Assembly: GCA_902388545.1 (NCBI GenBank)
Contig: CABMPS010000089.1
Coordinates: 1 to 7,464 of the forward strand
Length of the DNA stretch: 7,464 nt
Direction of reading: 5' to 3'
Source: an uncultured Collinsella sp.
Lineage (GTDB): Bacteria; Actinomycetota; Coriobacteriia; Coriobacteriales; Coriobacteriaceae
Positions 1 to 5,388 of this stretch are shown here, piece after piece. The notes under the pieces were generated by a model. That model was not told where the DNA came from and made no database searches. It saw only the letters and a list, made by a program, of their open reading frames with translations. Each line of letters begins with the position of its first letter. Positions within the stretch are counted from its first letter, which is position 1. Both the position numbers and the translations under genes were made by a program.

Positions 1-884
1 ATGCCCTGCAGGATGGGGCCGTAGGCGTCAGCGCCAGCGAAGCGCTGGACCAGCTTGTAGCCGATGTTGCCTGCCTCGAGGTCGGGGAACACGAGCACGT
101 TGGCCTTACCGGCGACGGAGGAGCCGGGAGCCTTGAGCTGGGCGACGGTGGGGACGATAGCGGCATCGAGCTGCAGGTCGCCGTCGATGGCGAGCTCGGG
201 AGCCTTCTCCTTGCAGAACTTCACGGCCTCCTGGACCTTCTTGGCGACCTCGCCACCGGCGGAGCCCATGGTGGAGTAGGAGAGCATGGCCACGTGCGGC
301 TCAACATTGCCCATGAAGGTGGACCAGGAGTGGGCCGAGGCGATGGCGATCTCGGAGAGCTCGTCGGAGGACGGGTTGATATTGAGGCCGCAGTCGGCGA
401 AGATCAGCGTGCCGTCGGTACCGAACTGCGGGGTGTCGGTGCACATCACGAAGAAGGCCGAGACCAGCTTGGTGCCCGGAGCGGTCTTGAGGATCTGCAG
501 CGCGGGGCGCAGGGTGTCGGCGGTGGAGTGGCAGGCGCCGGAGACCAGGCCGTCGGCGTCGCCCATCTTGACCATCATGGTGCCAAAGTAGGTGGCGTCC
601 ATCACCTGGGCGCGAGCCTGCTCGATGGTAACGCCCTTCTTGGCGCGGAGCTCGGCAAACTTCTGCGCGTACTCCTCGTGCTTCTCGGCGTTGCGCGGGT
701 CGATGACGGTAGCGCCGGGAACATCGATCTCGTCGGGGTTGCCCAGGATGACGAGCTTTGCCAGGCCCTCCTCGATGATTTTGTTTGCCGCGACGATGGT
801 GCGCGGATCCTCGCCCTCGGGCAGGACGATCGTCTTAAGGTCGGCCTTGGCGGCAGACTTCATACGGTTCAGGAAATCGCTCAT
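1..884 (-). CDS. pta: Phosphate acetyltransferase (Pta), 3' end cut off by the window edge
   Basis: Interconverts acetyl-CoA plus phosphate and acetyl phosphate plus CoA in the cytoplasm. With acetate kinase it makes ATP from acetyl-CoA during fermentation. The minus strand reads 294 codons from ATG 884-882 to the edge without a stop. Family landmarks are an N-terminal LPEGEDPRT (21-29), SGACHSTADT (115-124) followed by RPALQILKT, FADCGLNINP (162-171), and HVAMLSYSTMGSAGG (197-211). The usual length is about 325-340 residues, so some 35-45 C-terminal residues are missing. The start is supported by TAAGGAGT at 888-895, four to five bases upstream; ATG 863-861 is a weaker alternative. The gene is divergent from glf. 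An acetate kinase gene often follows pta and could lie beyond the left edge, but that is inference. Identification is firm because the motifs run the whole length. Confidence 0.96.
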   Translation of the reverse strand, partial: MSDFLNRMKSAAKADLKTIVLPEGEDPRTIVAANKIIEEGLAKLVILGNPDEIDVPGATVIDPRNAEKHEEYAQKFAELRAKKGVTIEQARAQVMDATYFGTMMVKMGDADGLVSGACHSTADTLRPALQILKTAPGTKLVSAFFVMCTDTPQFGTDGTLIFADCGLNINPSSDELSEIAIASAHSWSTFMGNVEPHVAMLSYSTMGSAGGEVAKKVQEAVKFCKEKAPELAIDGDLQLDAAIVPTVAQLKAPGSSVAGKANVLVFPDLEAGNIGYKLVQRFAGADAYGPILQG

Positions 885-936
885 GATACTCCTTACAAGC
901 GTTTCGCTAAGCTCCAGGCCCTCGGCTGTACACGAA

Positions 937-959
937 TAAACCCGCTGCTAGCGGGTTTA
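937..959 (-). terminator. Attenuator-like hairpin in the pta leader
   Basis: A perfect 9-bp stem (TAAACCCGC at 937-945 against 951-959) encloses a 5-base loop. On the minus strand the 3' arm ends GGGTTTA followed by TTCG, a short broken U-rich stretch like a weak intrinsic terminator. It lies between the predicted pta -10 box (1012-1017) and the pta ribosome site, so it would be in the 5' leader of the pta mRNA. On the plus strand it lies upstream of the glf promoter and has no T-run after it. Attenuation, mRNA stabilisation or protein binding are all possible. The hairpin is seen; its role is inferred. Confidence 0.5.
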
Positions 960-1008
960 CCTTTCAATAATGTACGCCGCAGTGCTTGAGCTTTCCTTGT
1001 GTGGCAAG

Positions 1009-1037
1009 TTCATTATAGGACGCATTAGCGCTATAAT
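1009..1037 (+). promoter_or_regulatory. Predicted sigma-70-type promoter for glf, overlapping the pta promoter
   Basis: A perfect TATAAT at 1032-1037 is preceded, with a 17-base spacer, by TTCATT (1009-1014), a weak -35 that overlaps the opposing pta -10 box. The arms ATTATAG (1012-1018) and CTATAAT (1031-1037) form a perfect 7-bp inverted repeat. The start point would be near 1044, giving a leader of about 73 bases before the glf start. Confidence 0.55.
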
Positions 1038-1040
1038 CGC
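1012..1040 (-). promoter_or_regulatory. Predicted sigma-70-type promoter for pta
   Basis: The minus strand carries a perfect TATAAT at 1017-1012. Seventeen bases upstream is GCGATT (1040-1035), a poor -35, so the promoter depends on its -10 box or an activator. The start point would fall near 1005, giving a leader of about 120 bases that includes the 937-959 hairpin. Confidence 0.55.
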
Positions 1041-1053
1041 TCTGATAAATATG

Positions 1054-1102
1054 TCTCGACGTATGTTCGAGAAAAAGCCCAGTTAAAAAGCGTGTGGCTT
1101 TT
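1054..1102 (+). promoter_or_regulatory. glf leader dyads: TCTCGA/TCGAGA and a shared-arm hairpin
   Basis: Just after the predicted glf start point, TCTCGA (1054-1059) and TCGAGA (1067-1072) form a 6-bp inverted repeat with a 7-base loop. Next, the single 3' arm GGCTTTT (1096-1102) can pair either with AAAAGCC (1073-1079) or, as GCTTTT, with AAAAGC (1086-1091), so two hairpins compete. The glf ribosome site AAGGAG (1106-1111) follows directly and stays outside both. The pairings are seen; a regulatory role is inference. Confidence 0.35.
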
Positions 1103-1116
1103 GACAAGGAGTATCG

Positions 1117-2319
1117 ATGCAGATTACCTCAGGCCTGCCTGAAGGCTTTAACGCCGGCGCGTACGACATGATTGTCGTCGGTGCTGGATATGCCGGTGCC
1201 GTTTGCGCCCGCCGTCTTGCCGAGACTATCGGCTATCGTGTTGCCGTTTTGGAGCGCCGTAGCCACATTGCGGGCAATGCCTATGACTGCACTGACGAGG
1301 CCGGAATCCTGATCCACGAGTACGGTCCGCATATCTATCACACCTTTAACGAGCGCGTGCACAATTTCCTGTCGCGCTTTACCAAGTGGACGGATTATCA
1401 GCACAAGGTGCTCGCCAACATCAACGGTACCCTTATGCCCGTGCCCTTCAACCATGCGAGTCTCAAGCTCGCCTTTGGTGACGAGCGCGGCGAGGAGCTG
1501 TATCAGAAGCTCGTGGAGACCTTTGGCAAGGATGTCAAGGTGCCCATTATGGAGCTGCGTAAGAAGAACGACCCGGATCTTGCCGAGGTCGCCGATTACG
1601 TCTACGAGAACGTCTTTTTGCATTACACCATGAAGCAGTGGGGCCAGACGCCCGATCAGATCGACCCCTCGATCACCGGCCGCGTTCCCGTCTTTGTGGG
1701 TGATGATGACCGCTACTTCCCGCAAGCTCCCTTCCAGGGTATGCCGCAGGACGGCTACACGGCGCTGTTCGAGCATATGCTCGACCACGACCTGATCGAC
1801 GTGTTTTGCGACGTGGACGCCCGCGATCTCTTTGAGATCGACGAGACCACCGTCAAGATCGGTGGCAAGGTCTACGGCGGCGAGATCGTCTATACCGGTC
1901 CGCTCGATGAGCTGTTCAACCTCGACCTGGGCGCGCTGCCGTACCGCACGCTCGACATGAAGTTCGAGACGCTCGATATGGATCAGTTCCAGCCCGTGGG
2001 TACCGTCAACTACACCACGAGCGAGGATTACACGCGCATTACCGAGTTCAAGAACATGACCGGTCAGGTTCTGCCCGGCAAGACCACCATCATGAAGGAG
2101 TACTCCAAGGCCTATACGCCCGGCTCGGGCGAGACGCCGTATTACGCCATTCTTGAGCCCGAGAACCGTGAGCTCTATGAGCGCTATCTTGAGCGCGTCC
2201 AGAACCTGACAAACTTCCACCCGGTGGGTCGTCTGGCCGAGTATCGTTACTACGATATGGATGCCGTGACCAATTCCGCCCTCGATCTTTCGGATGAGAT
2301 TATCGCCTGCCATGCATAA
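1117..2319 (+). CDS. glf: UDP-galactopyranose mutase
   Basis: A cytoplasmic flavoenzyme that converts UDP-galactopyranose to UDP-galactofuranose, the donor for Galf-containing surface glycans. The 400-residue length is close to the usual 370-400. An FAD-binding Rossmann start, VVGAGYAGAV, is at 20-29 (G22, G24, G27). It is followed by ERRSHIAGNAYD (about 46-57), HEYGPHIYHT, the active-site YTMKQWG, RVPVFVGDDDRYFP and a GYTALFEHML segment. Further on come GPLDELF, an ITEFKNMTGQ arginine-loop region, PYYAILEPEN, and the C-terminal FAD/substrate signature GRLAEYRYYDMD beginning near residue 371. AAGGAG at 1106-1111, five bases before ATG 1117, fixes the start and leaves about 17 residues ahead of the FAD fold, a slightly long N terminus. 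It overlaps the next glycosyltransferase gene, so the two are co-translated. All landmark motifs are present, so an active enzyme is expected. Confidence 0.96.
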   Translation: MQITSGLPEGFNAGAYDMIVVGAGYAGAVCARRLAETIGYRVAVLERRSHIAGNAYDCTDEAGILIHEYGPHIYHTFNERVHNFLSRFTKWTDYQHKVLANINGTLMPVPFNHASLKLAFGDERGEELYQKLVETFGKDVKVPIMELRKKNDPDLAEVADYVYENVFLHYTMKQWGQTPDQIDPSITGRVPVFVGDDDRYFPQAPFQGMPQDGYTALFEHMLDHDLIDVFCDVDARDLFEIDETTVKIGGKVYGGEIVYTGPLDELFNLDLGALPYRTLDMKFETLDMDQFQPVGTVNYTTSEDYTRITEFKNMTGQVLPGKTTIMKEYSKAYTPGSGETPYYAILEPENRELYERYLERVQNLTNFHPVGRLAEYRYYDMDAVTNSALDLSDEIIACHA

Positions 2320-3343
2320 AGTCATAACATTCGGTATTCCCTCGTATAACGCCGCTAAGGACATAGACCATTGCATCACCTCCATCTTGGAGGGGAGCAA
2401 TTATGCCACCGATATCGAGATTATCGTGGTGGACGACGGCTCCAAGGATGAGACGGCCGCCAAGGCCGACGAGTGGGAGGCCCGTTATCCTGGAATCATC
2501 CGTGCGGTGCACCAGGAGAATGGCGGCCACGGTATTGCCGTCCTTTCGGGTCTGCGCGAGGCGCAGGGCACCTACTACAAGGTTGTCGACTCGGACGACT
2601 GGCTTGACGGCGCTGCCCTTTCGACCATGCTGTCGATTCTGCGCGGCTTTGAAGAGCGCGACCAGCGCGTTGACCTGTTTATCTCGAACTACGTGTACGA
2701 GAAGGTTTACGAGGGTACGCATACGGCTATTGGTTACAAGTTTGCCCTGCCGCGAAAAAAGATCTTTACCTGGGACCAGATCGGCCATTTCCGCCTGGAC
2801 CAGAATCTGCTCATGCACAGCCTGTGCTATCGCACGGATGTGCTGCGCGAGTCCAACCTTCCCATGCCGCCGCACACGTTCTATGTGGACAACATCTACG
2901 CCTACGTGCCGCTGCCGCGTTGCAAGACCATGTACTACGCCGACATCGACCTCTATCGCTATTTTATCGGTCGCGAGGGCCAGAGTGTCAACGAGGCCAC
3001 GATGGTCAAGCGTCTGGACCAGCAGTTCCGTGTTACGCGTATCATGATGGAGTCGTACCACCTGTACAGCGATGTCGAGTCGTCGCGTCTGCGTTCGTAC
3101 ATGATGGGCTACTTCACCATGATGATGGCGATCTGCTCGGTGCTCGCCAAGCTTTCCGACGAGGATTGTGCCGACGAGCGTCTGAAGACGCTGTGGAATG
3201 ATTTGAAGGCCTATGACGAGCGTATGTATCGTCGTGCACGTTACGGTATGGTCGGCTTCTTCACTAACCTCCGCGGTCGTGCCGGAGACAAAACCACACT
3301 CGGCCTATACCGTCTTGCCTCAAAGATCTTCAAATTCAACTAG
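2312..3343 (+). CDS. Family 2 (GT-A) glycosyltransferase, possible galactofuranosyltransferase
   Basis: A 343-residue soluble inverting transferase with a typical GT-A domain at the N terminus: ITFGIPSYN (5-13), nucleotide-binding DDGS (41-44), ENGGHG (69-74) and the metal-binding DSDDW (93-97). YVDNIY (191-196) probably supplies the catalytic-base region, and YRYFIGREGQSV (215-226) is a conserved patch in this bacterial subgroup. No membrane helix or signal peptide is visible. The start is uncertain. ATG 2312 begins cleanly at the fold and overlaps the glf stop by 8 bases, with a poor GGATGAG 13 bases upstream. ATG 2294 would add six residues (MRLSPA) and has no ribosome site. Translation is probably coupled to glf. 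Overlap with glf suggests UDP-Galf as donor, but the sequence does not prove donor or acceptor; transfer of glucose, galactose or a phosphosugar-linked residue is possible. Confidence 0.88.
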   Translation: MHKVITFGIPSYNAAKDIDHCITSILEGSNYATDIEIIVVDDGSKDETAAKADEWEARYPGIIRAVHQENGGHGIAVLSGLREAQGTYYKVVDSDDWLDGAALSTMLSILRGFEERDQRVDLFISNYVYEKVYEGTHTAIGYKFALPRKKIFTWDQIGHFRLDQNLLMHSLCYRTDVLRESNLPMPPHTFYVDNIYAYVPLPRCKTMYYADIDLYRYFIGREGQSVNEATMVKRLDQQFRVTRIMMESYHLYSDVESSRLRSYMMGYFTMMMAICSVLAKLSDEDCADERLKTLWNDLKAYDERMYRRARYGMVGFFTNLRGRAGDKTTLGLYRLASKIFKFN

Positions 3344-3363
3344 TACAGAAACGCTCGGGTAAC

Positions 3364-3476
3364 GGGGACCCCTGGTCCTTAACTTGCTACTTCGGACAGT
3401 CCTGCGCAAGACGGAGGCGCCACTGGCGCCTCCTTTGCGTGCGGAACTCGTATCAAGTTAAGGACCAGAGGTCCTC
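3364..3476 (+). repeat. Long palindromic element A (candidate structured RNA or repeat unit)
   Basis: The outer arms 3364-3386 and 3454-3476 are complementary over 23 positions with one G-U pair and one mismatch. Inside lie ACAGTCCTG (3396-3404) and TGCGGAACTCG (3440-3450), whose AGTCC and GGAACT parts can pair around a bulged A. Within these, GCGCAA pairs with TTGCGT below an apical 9-bp stem. Each outer arm is also a small palindrome (GGACC-NNN-GGTCC). The element begins 20 bases after the glycosyltransferase stop and is in sense with it. The same two internal blocks recur in element B. A transcript-end structure, a small RNA and a mobile palindromic repeat are all open possibilities. Confidence 0.7.
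3413..3436 (+). terminator. Apical GC-rich hairpin, possible terminator of the glf pair
   Basis: GGAGGCGCC (3413-3421) and GGCGCCTCC (3425-3433) form a perfect 9-bp stem with an ACT loop, followed by only TTT. The stem is strong but the U-tract is poor, so termination efficiency is uncertain. It is the tip of element A, and could be only a part of that larger structure. Confidence 0.45.
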
Positions 3477-3567
3477 TGCTATGTCTCGCTTTATGTCAGG
3501 CAGCTGAATGTGAAGATCTTAGACGCGCGGTACACAGGGGCCTGGGCTGAAAAGATTTTGGTTGGTA

Positions 3568-3692
3568 GGTTGCCCGATGGGGCTTGGTTATGTTTGTCGC
3601 GAGTTCCGCATGAGCCGAAGAGCACTTAATGTGTTCTTCGTGCGAGCCAGGACTGTAGAGCAGCAAACATAACCAAGCCCCACCGGGCAACC
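3568..3692 (-). repeat. Long palindromic element B, second member of the element A family
   Basis: The outer arms 3568-3596 and 3664-3692 are complementary over 29 positions with a single exception (3577/3683), which is a G-U wobble on the minus strand. Read on the minus strand, the interior holds ACAGTCCTG (3656-3648) and TGCGGAACTCG (3610-3600), identical to element A and in the same order and similar spacing (37 against 35 bases). An apical stem pairs 3616-3625 with 3631-3640 around TTAAT. The outer stems share little sequence with element A beyond the innermost TTG/CAA. The element starts 12 bases after the P1 peptidase stop, in sense with that gene. Confidence 0.7.
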
Positions 3693-3704
3693 GGTCAGGT
3701 TAGG

Positions 3705-4706
3705 CTACTTCGCGGCGCCGGGGATGCCGTGGGAGGTTTTGGCGGTTTTGGCTCCGTTTACGATGGCGGTTTGCAAAGCCCTTACGGCGAGCATGCCCAG
3801 CAGGTCTAGGGGAACGGCGGCGCTTGCCTGGGCACCCAGTTTGCCGCTGGCGAGGGTGTAGATGGTGTCGCCATCGTTGGTGGTGTGCGTGGGACGGATG
3901 GCGTGTGCGTAGGCGTCTGCGGCCATCTGAGAGACCTTGGTGGCTTGTGCCTTAGTGAGTTCCACGTTGGTGACGATGCAGCTGATGGTGGTGTTGGTGC
4001 GGTCGAGCGGCATCTGCATGGATCCGGCGGCGGCAAAGGCTGCGAGTTCCATGTCGACGATCTGGTCGCTATCGGCTGCGGCGCGCATACCGGCGACCCA
4101 CTCGCCGGTGAAGGGGTCGACAACGTTGCCACAGGCGTTGACCGAGACCACGGCGCCCACCTTGATGGGGCCGAGCGCCACGGCGGCAGCGCCAAGGCCG
4201 GCCTTCATGCAGGTGGCAGGGCCCATGAGCTTACCCACGGTAGCGCCCGTGCCGGCGCCTACGTTGCCCTGTTCGAGCTTGGTGGGGGTGTGGTCGAGCG
4301 CCTCGCGCACGGCGGCGATGCCGGCCTCAATGTCGGGGCGAACGGTGGGGTCGCCAAAGGCAAGGTCGAAGATACAGCTGGAGCACACGATGGGCACCTG
4401 CGTGGGGCCGACGGGCAGACCAATGCCGCGGCTCTCGAGTTCGCGGGCCACGCCGCTTGCAGCCTCGAGGCCAAAGGCCGATCCGCCCGAAAGGCAGACG
4501 GCGTGGACCTTGTCGACGGTGTTCTCGGGTCGCAGCAAGTCGGTTTCGCGCGATGCGGGAGCACCGCCGCGAACGTCAACGCCACCGGTGGCACCCTCGG
4601 GCGCCACGATTACGGTGCAGCCGGTGCCAGCCTCCTCGTCCGTATAGTTGCCAAAACAAAAGCCATCGACATTGCAAACATCGATGGCTTCGAGCAGTGT
4701 GTCCAT
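3705..4706 (-). CDS. P1-family (DmpA/NylC-like) self-processing peptidase
   Basis: A 333-residue N-terminal-nucleophile hydrolase of the P1/S58 family, which includes L-aminopeptidase/D-esterase DmpA and the nylon-oligomer hydrolase NylC. Conserved segments are CLSGGSAFGLEA (71-82), GNVGAGTGATVGK (147-159), a glycine/alanine-rich AVSVNACGNVVDP-like stretch near 185-198, and RTNTTISCIVTN (236-247). By analogy with NylC, self-cleavage between N238 and T239 would expose T239 as the nucleophile; DmpA itself uses Gly-Ser here. There is no signal peptide, so it should be cytoplasmic. ATG 4706-4704 has AGGAG six bases upstream (4711-4716); the reading frame extends upstream to 4991 without ribosome sites and overlaps maf, so those residues are not expected. 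It lies 100 bases after maf, with a possible terminator between. The true substrate, peptide or amide, cannot be told from sequence. Confidence 0.88.
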   Translation of the reverse strand: MDTLLEAIDVCNVDGFCFGNYTDEEAGTGCTVIVAPEGATGGVDVRGGAPASRETDLLRPENTVDKVHAVCLSGGSAFGLEAASGVARELESRGIGLPVGPTQVPIVCSSCIFDLAFGDPTVRPDIEAGIAAVREALDHTPTKLEQGNVGAGTGATVGKLMGPATCMKAGLGAAAVALGPIKVGAVVSVNACGNVVDPFTGEWVAGMRAAADSDQIVDMELAAFAAAGSMQMPLDRTNTTISCIVTNVELTKAQATKVSQMAADAYAHAIRPTHTTNDGDTIYTLASGKLGAQASAAVPLDLLGMLAVRALQTAIVNGAKTAKTSHGIPGAAK

Positions 4707-4728
4707 GTTTTCTCCTATCGGTTTTCCG

Positions 4729-4765
4729 CCGGGCCTTATGCCCGGTCGGGATCCGTACGGTACGG
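4729..4765 (-). promoter_or_regulatory. Dyads in the P1 peptidase leader
   Basis: Two inverted repeats precede the peptidase ribosome site. CCGGGC (4729-4734) pairs with GCCCGG (4740-4745) around a 5-base loop, and CCGTACGGTACGG (4753-4765) is an odd-centred perfect palindrome. The first could be an mRNA hairpin and the second an operator. No convincing -35 box was found here. Confidence 0.3.
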
Positions 4766-4766
4766 C

Positions 4767-4798
4767 AAAATTGTAGGCGCTGGGGGATACCCAGCGCC
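4767..4798 (-). terminator. Probable terminator after maf
   Basis: A perfect 9-bp GC-rich stem (4776-4784 with 4790-4798) has a 5-base loop and begins nine bases after the maf stop on the minus strand. It is followed by TACAATTTTG, so a short T-run is offset by five bases. It probably reduces read-through from maf into the peptidase gene. TACAAT (4775-4770) also resembles a -10 box but lacks a -35. Confidence 0.55.
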
Positions 4799-4806
4799 AG
4801 ATGCAA

Positions 4807-5388
4807 TTACGAGAGTTTTTGAATCGCGCGTGCGACGCGAGCGATGGGCAAGCCCACCACGTTGTAGAAGTCACCCGAAATATCGTGCACAAGCATGCGG
4901 CCGCCTGTGCCTTGGATGCCGTAGGCCCCGGCCTTGTCCATGGGTTCGCCGGAGGCAACATAGCGCTCGATCTGCTCTTCGGTAAGCTCATAGAACGTCA
5001 CGTCGGTCACATCGACAAACGACAGGCTCTCGGCGGCATGCGGAGCTGTAGCGTCGCCGGCTTTAACGATGCAGACGCCGGTTGCGACCTGGTGCGTGCG
5101 GCCCGAAAGCTCGCGGAGCATGGTGCGTGCCTCGTCCCCGTCTGCCGGCTTGCCCAAAATATGGCCGTCAAAGGTGACAATAGTATCGGCCGCGACGGTC
5201 AGTTCGTTGGGCTCGGCATGCTCGGCGGCAACGGCGGCGGCTTTGGCGCGTGCTAAGCGTTCAACGAGCGTAAGCGGGACCTCGCCATCAAAAGGCGTTT
5301 CGTCGATATCTGCGGGAATCACGCGAATGTTATAGCCTGCCTCGCGCATCAACTCGATGCGGCGCGGTGATTGCGAAGCCAAAATCAT
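4807..5388 (-). CDS. maf: Maf-family nucleoside triphosphate pyrophosphatase (dTTP/UTP type)
   Basis: A 193-residue cytoplasmic house-cleaning enzyme. The family hydrolyses dTTP, UTP or modified nucleotides to monophosphate and pyrophosphate, and is linked to septum control in Bacillus. The protein begins MILASQSPRR, giving the SxSPRR phosphate-binding motif at 5-10. ADIDE (26-30), AADTIV (66-71, with D68 as the likely catalytic acid), LGKP (78-81) and GEPMDKAGAYGIQG (147-160) follow. The AYGIQG ending of the last motif fits the YhdE-like dTTP/UTP branch rather than the YceF-like m7GTP branch. The start ATG 5388-5386 overlaps the stop of the preceding DJ-1-family gene (ATGA), so translation is coupled. 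The length is normal and no key residue is missing. Confidence 0.95.
   Translation of the reverse strand: MILASQSPRRIELMREAGYNIRVIPADIDETPFDGEVPLTLVERLARAKAAAVAAEHAEPNELTVAADTIVTFDGHILGKPADGDEARTMLRELSGRTHQVATGVCIVKAGDATAPHAAESLSFVDVTDVTFYELTEEQIERYVASGEPMDKAGAYGIQGTGGRMLVHDISGDFYNVVGLPIARVARAIQKLS

Larger units (their letters stand above)
3344..3704. other. Gene-free convergent gap holding two long palindromic elements
   Basis: The 361 bases between the converging stop codons at 3343 and 3705 hold no credible gene. A 64-codon minus-strand reading frame at 3690-3496 merely crosses one hairpin. The gap contains a 113-base hairpin (3364-3476), about 91 bases of unremarkable sequence (3477-3567), and a 125-base hairpin (3568-3692). 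No tRNA or transposase fragment was seen. Confidence 0.8.

Noticed and set aside
294..989. 231-codon plus-strand frame across pta and its leader
   Set aside because: It runs antisense to Pta, whose motifs are unmistakable, and has no ribosome site.
1129..2400. 423-codon open frame antisense to glf
   Set aside because: It mirrors the glf codon pattern in a G+C-rich gene, has no ribosome site or recognisable domain, and lies wholly opposite a certain gene.
3496..3690. 64-codon minus-strand frame in the convergent gap
   Set aside because: It overlaps element B, includes its palindromic arms as coding sequence, and shows no protein feature.
3364..3692. Insertion sequence or composite transposon bounded by inverted repeats
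   Set aside because: The two elements are each internally palindromic rather than paired with each other as ends, no transposase lies between them, and I saw no convincing target-site duplication.
3364..3692. CRISPR-like repeats
   Set aside because: There are only two units, in opposite orientation, with variable arms and no regular spacers or Cas genes.
3885..4985. 366-codon plus-strand frame opposite the P1 peptidase and maf
   Set aside because: Its glycine- and histidine-rich translation is typical of an antisense shadow, and it crosses two real genes and their intergenic gap.
4707..4991. 95-residue N-terminal extension of the peptidase
   Set aside because: It covers the hairpin-rich gap and the end of maf out of frame, and a good ribosome site supports the start at 4706.
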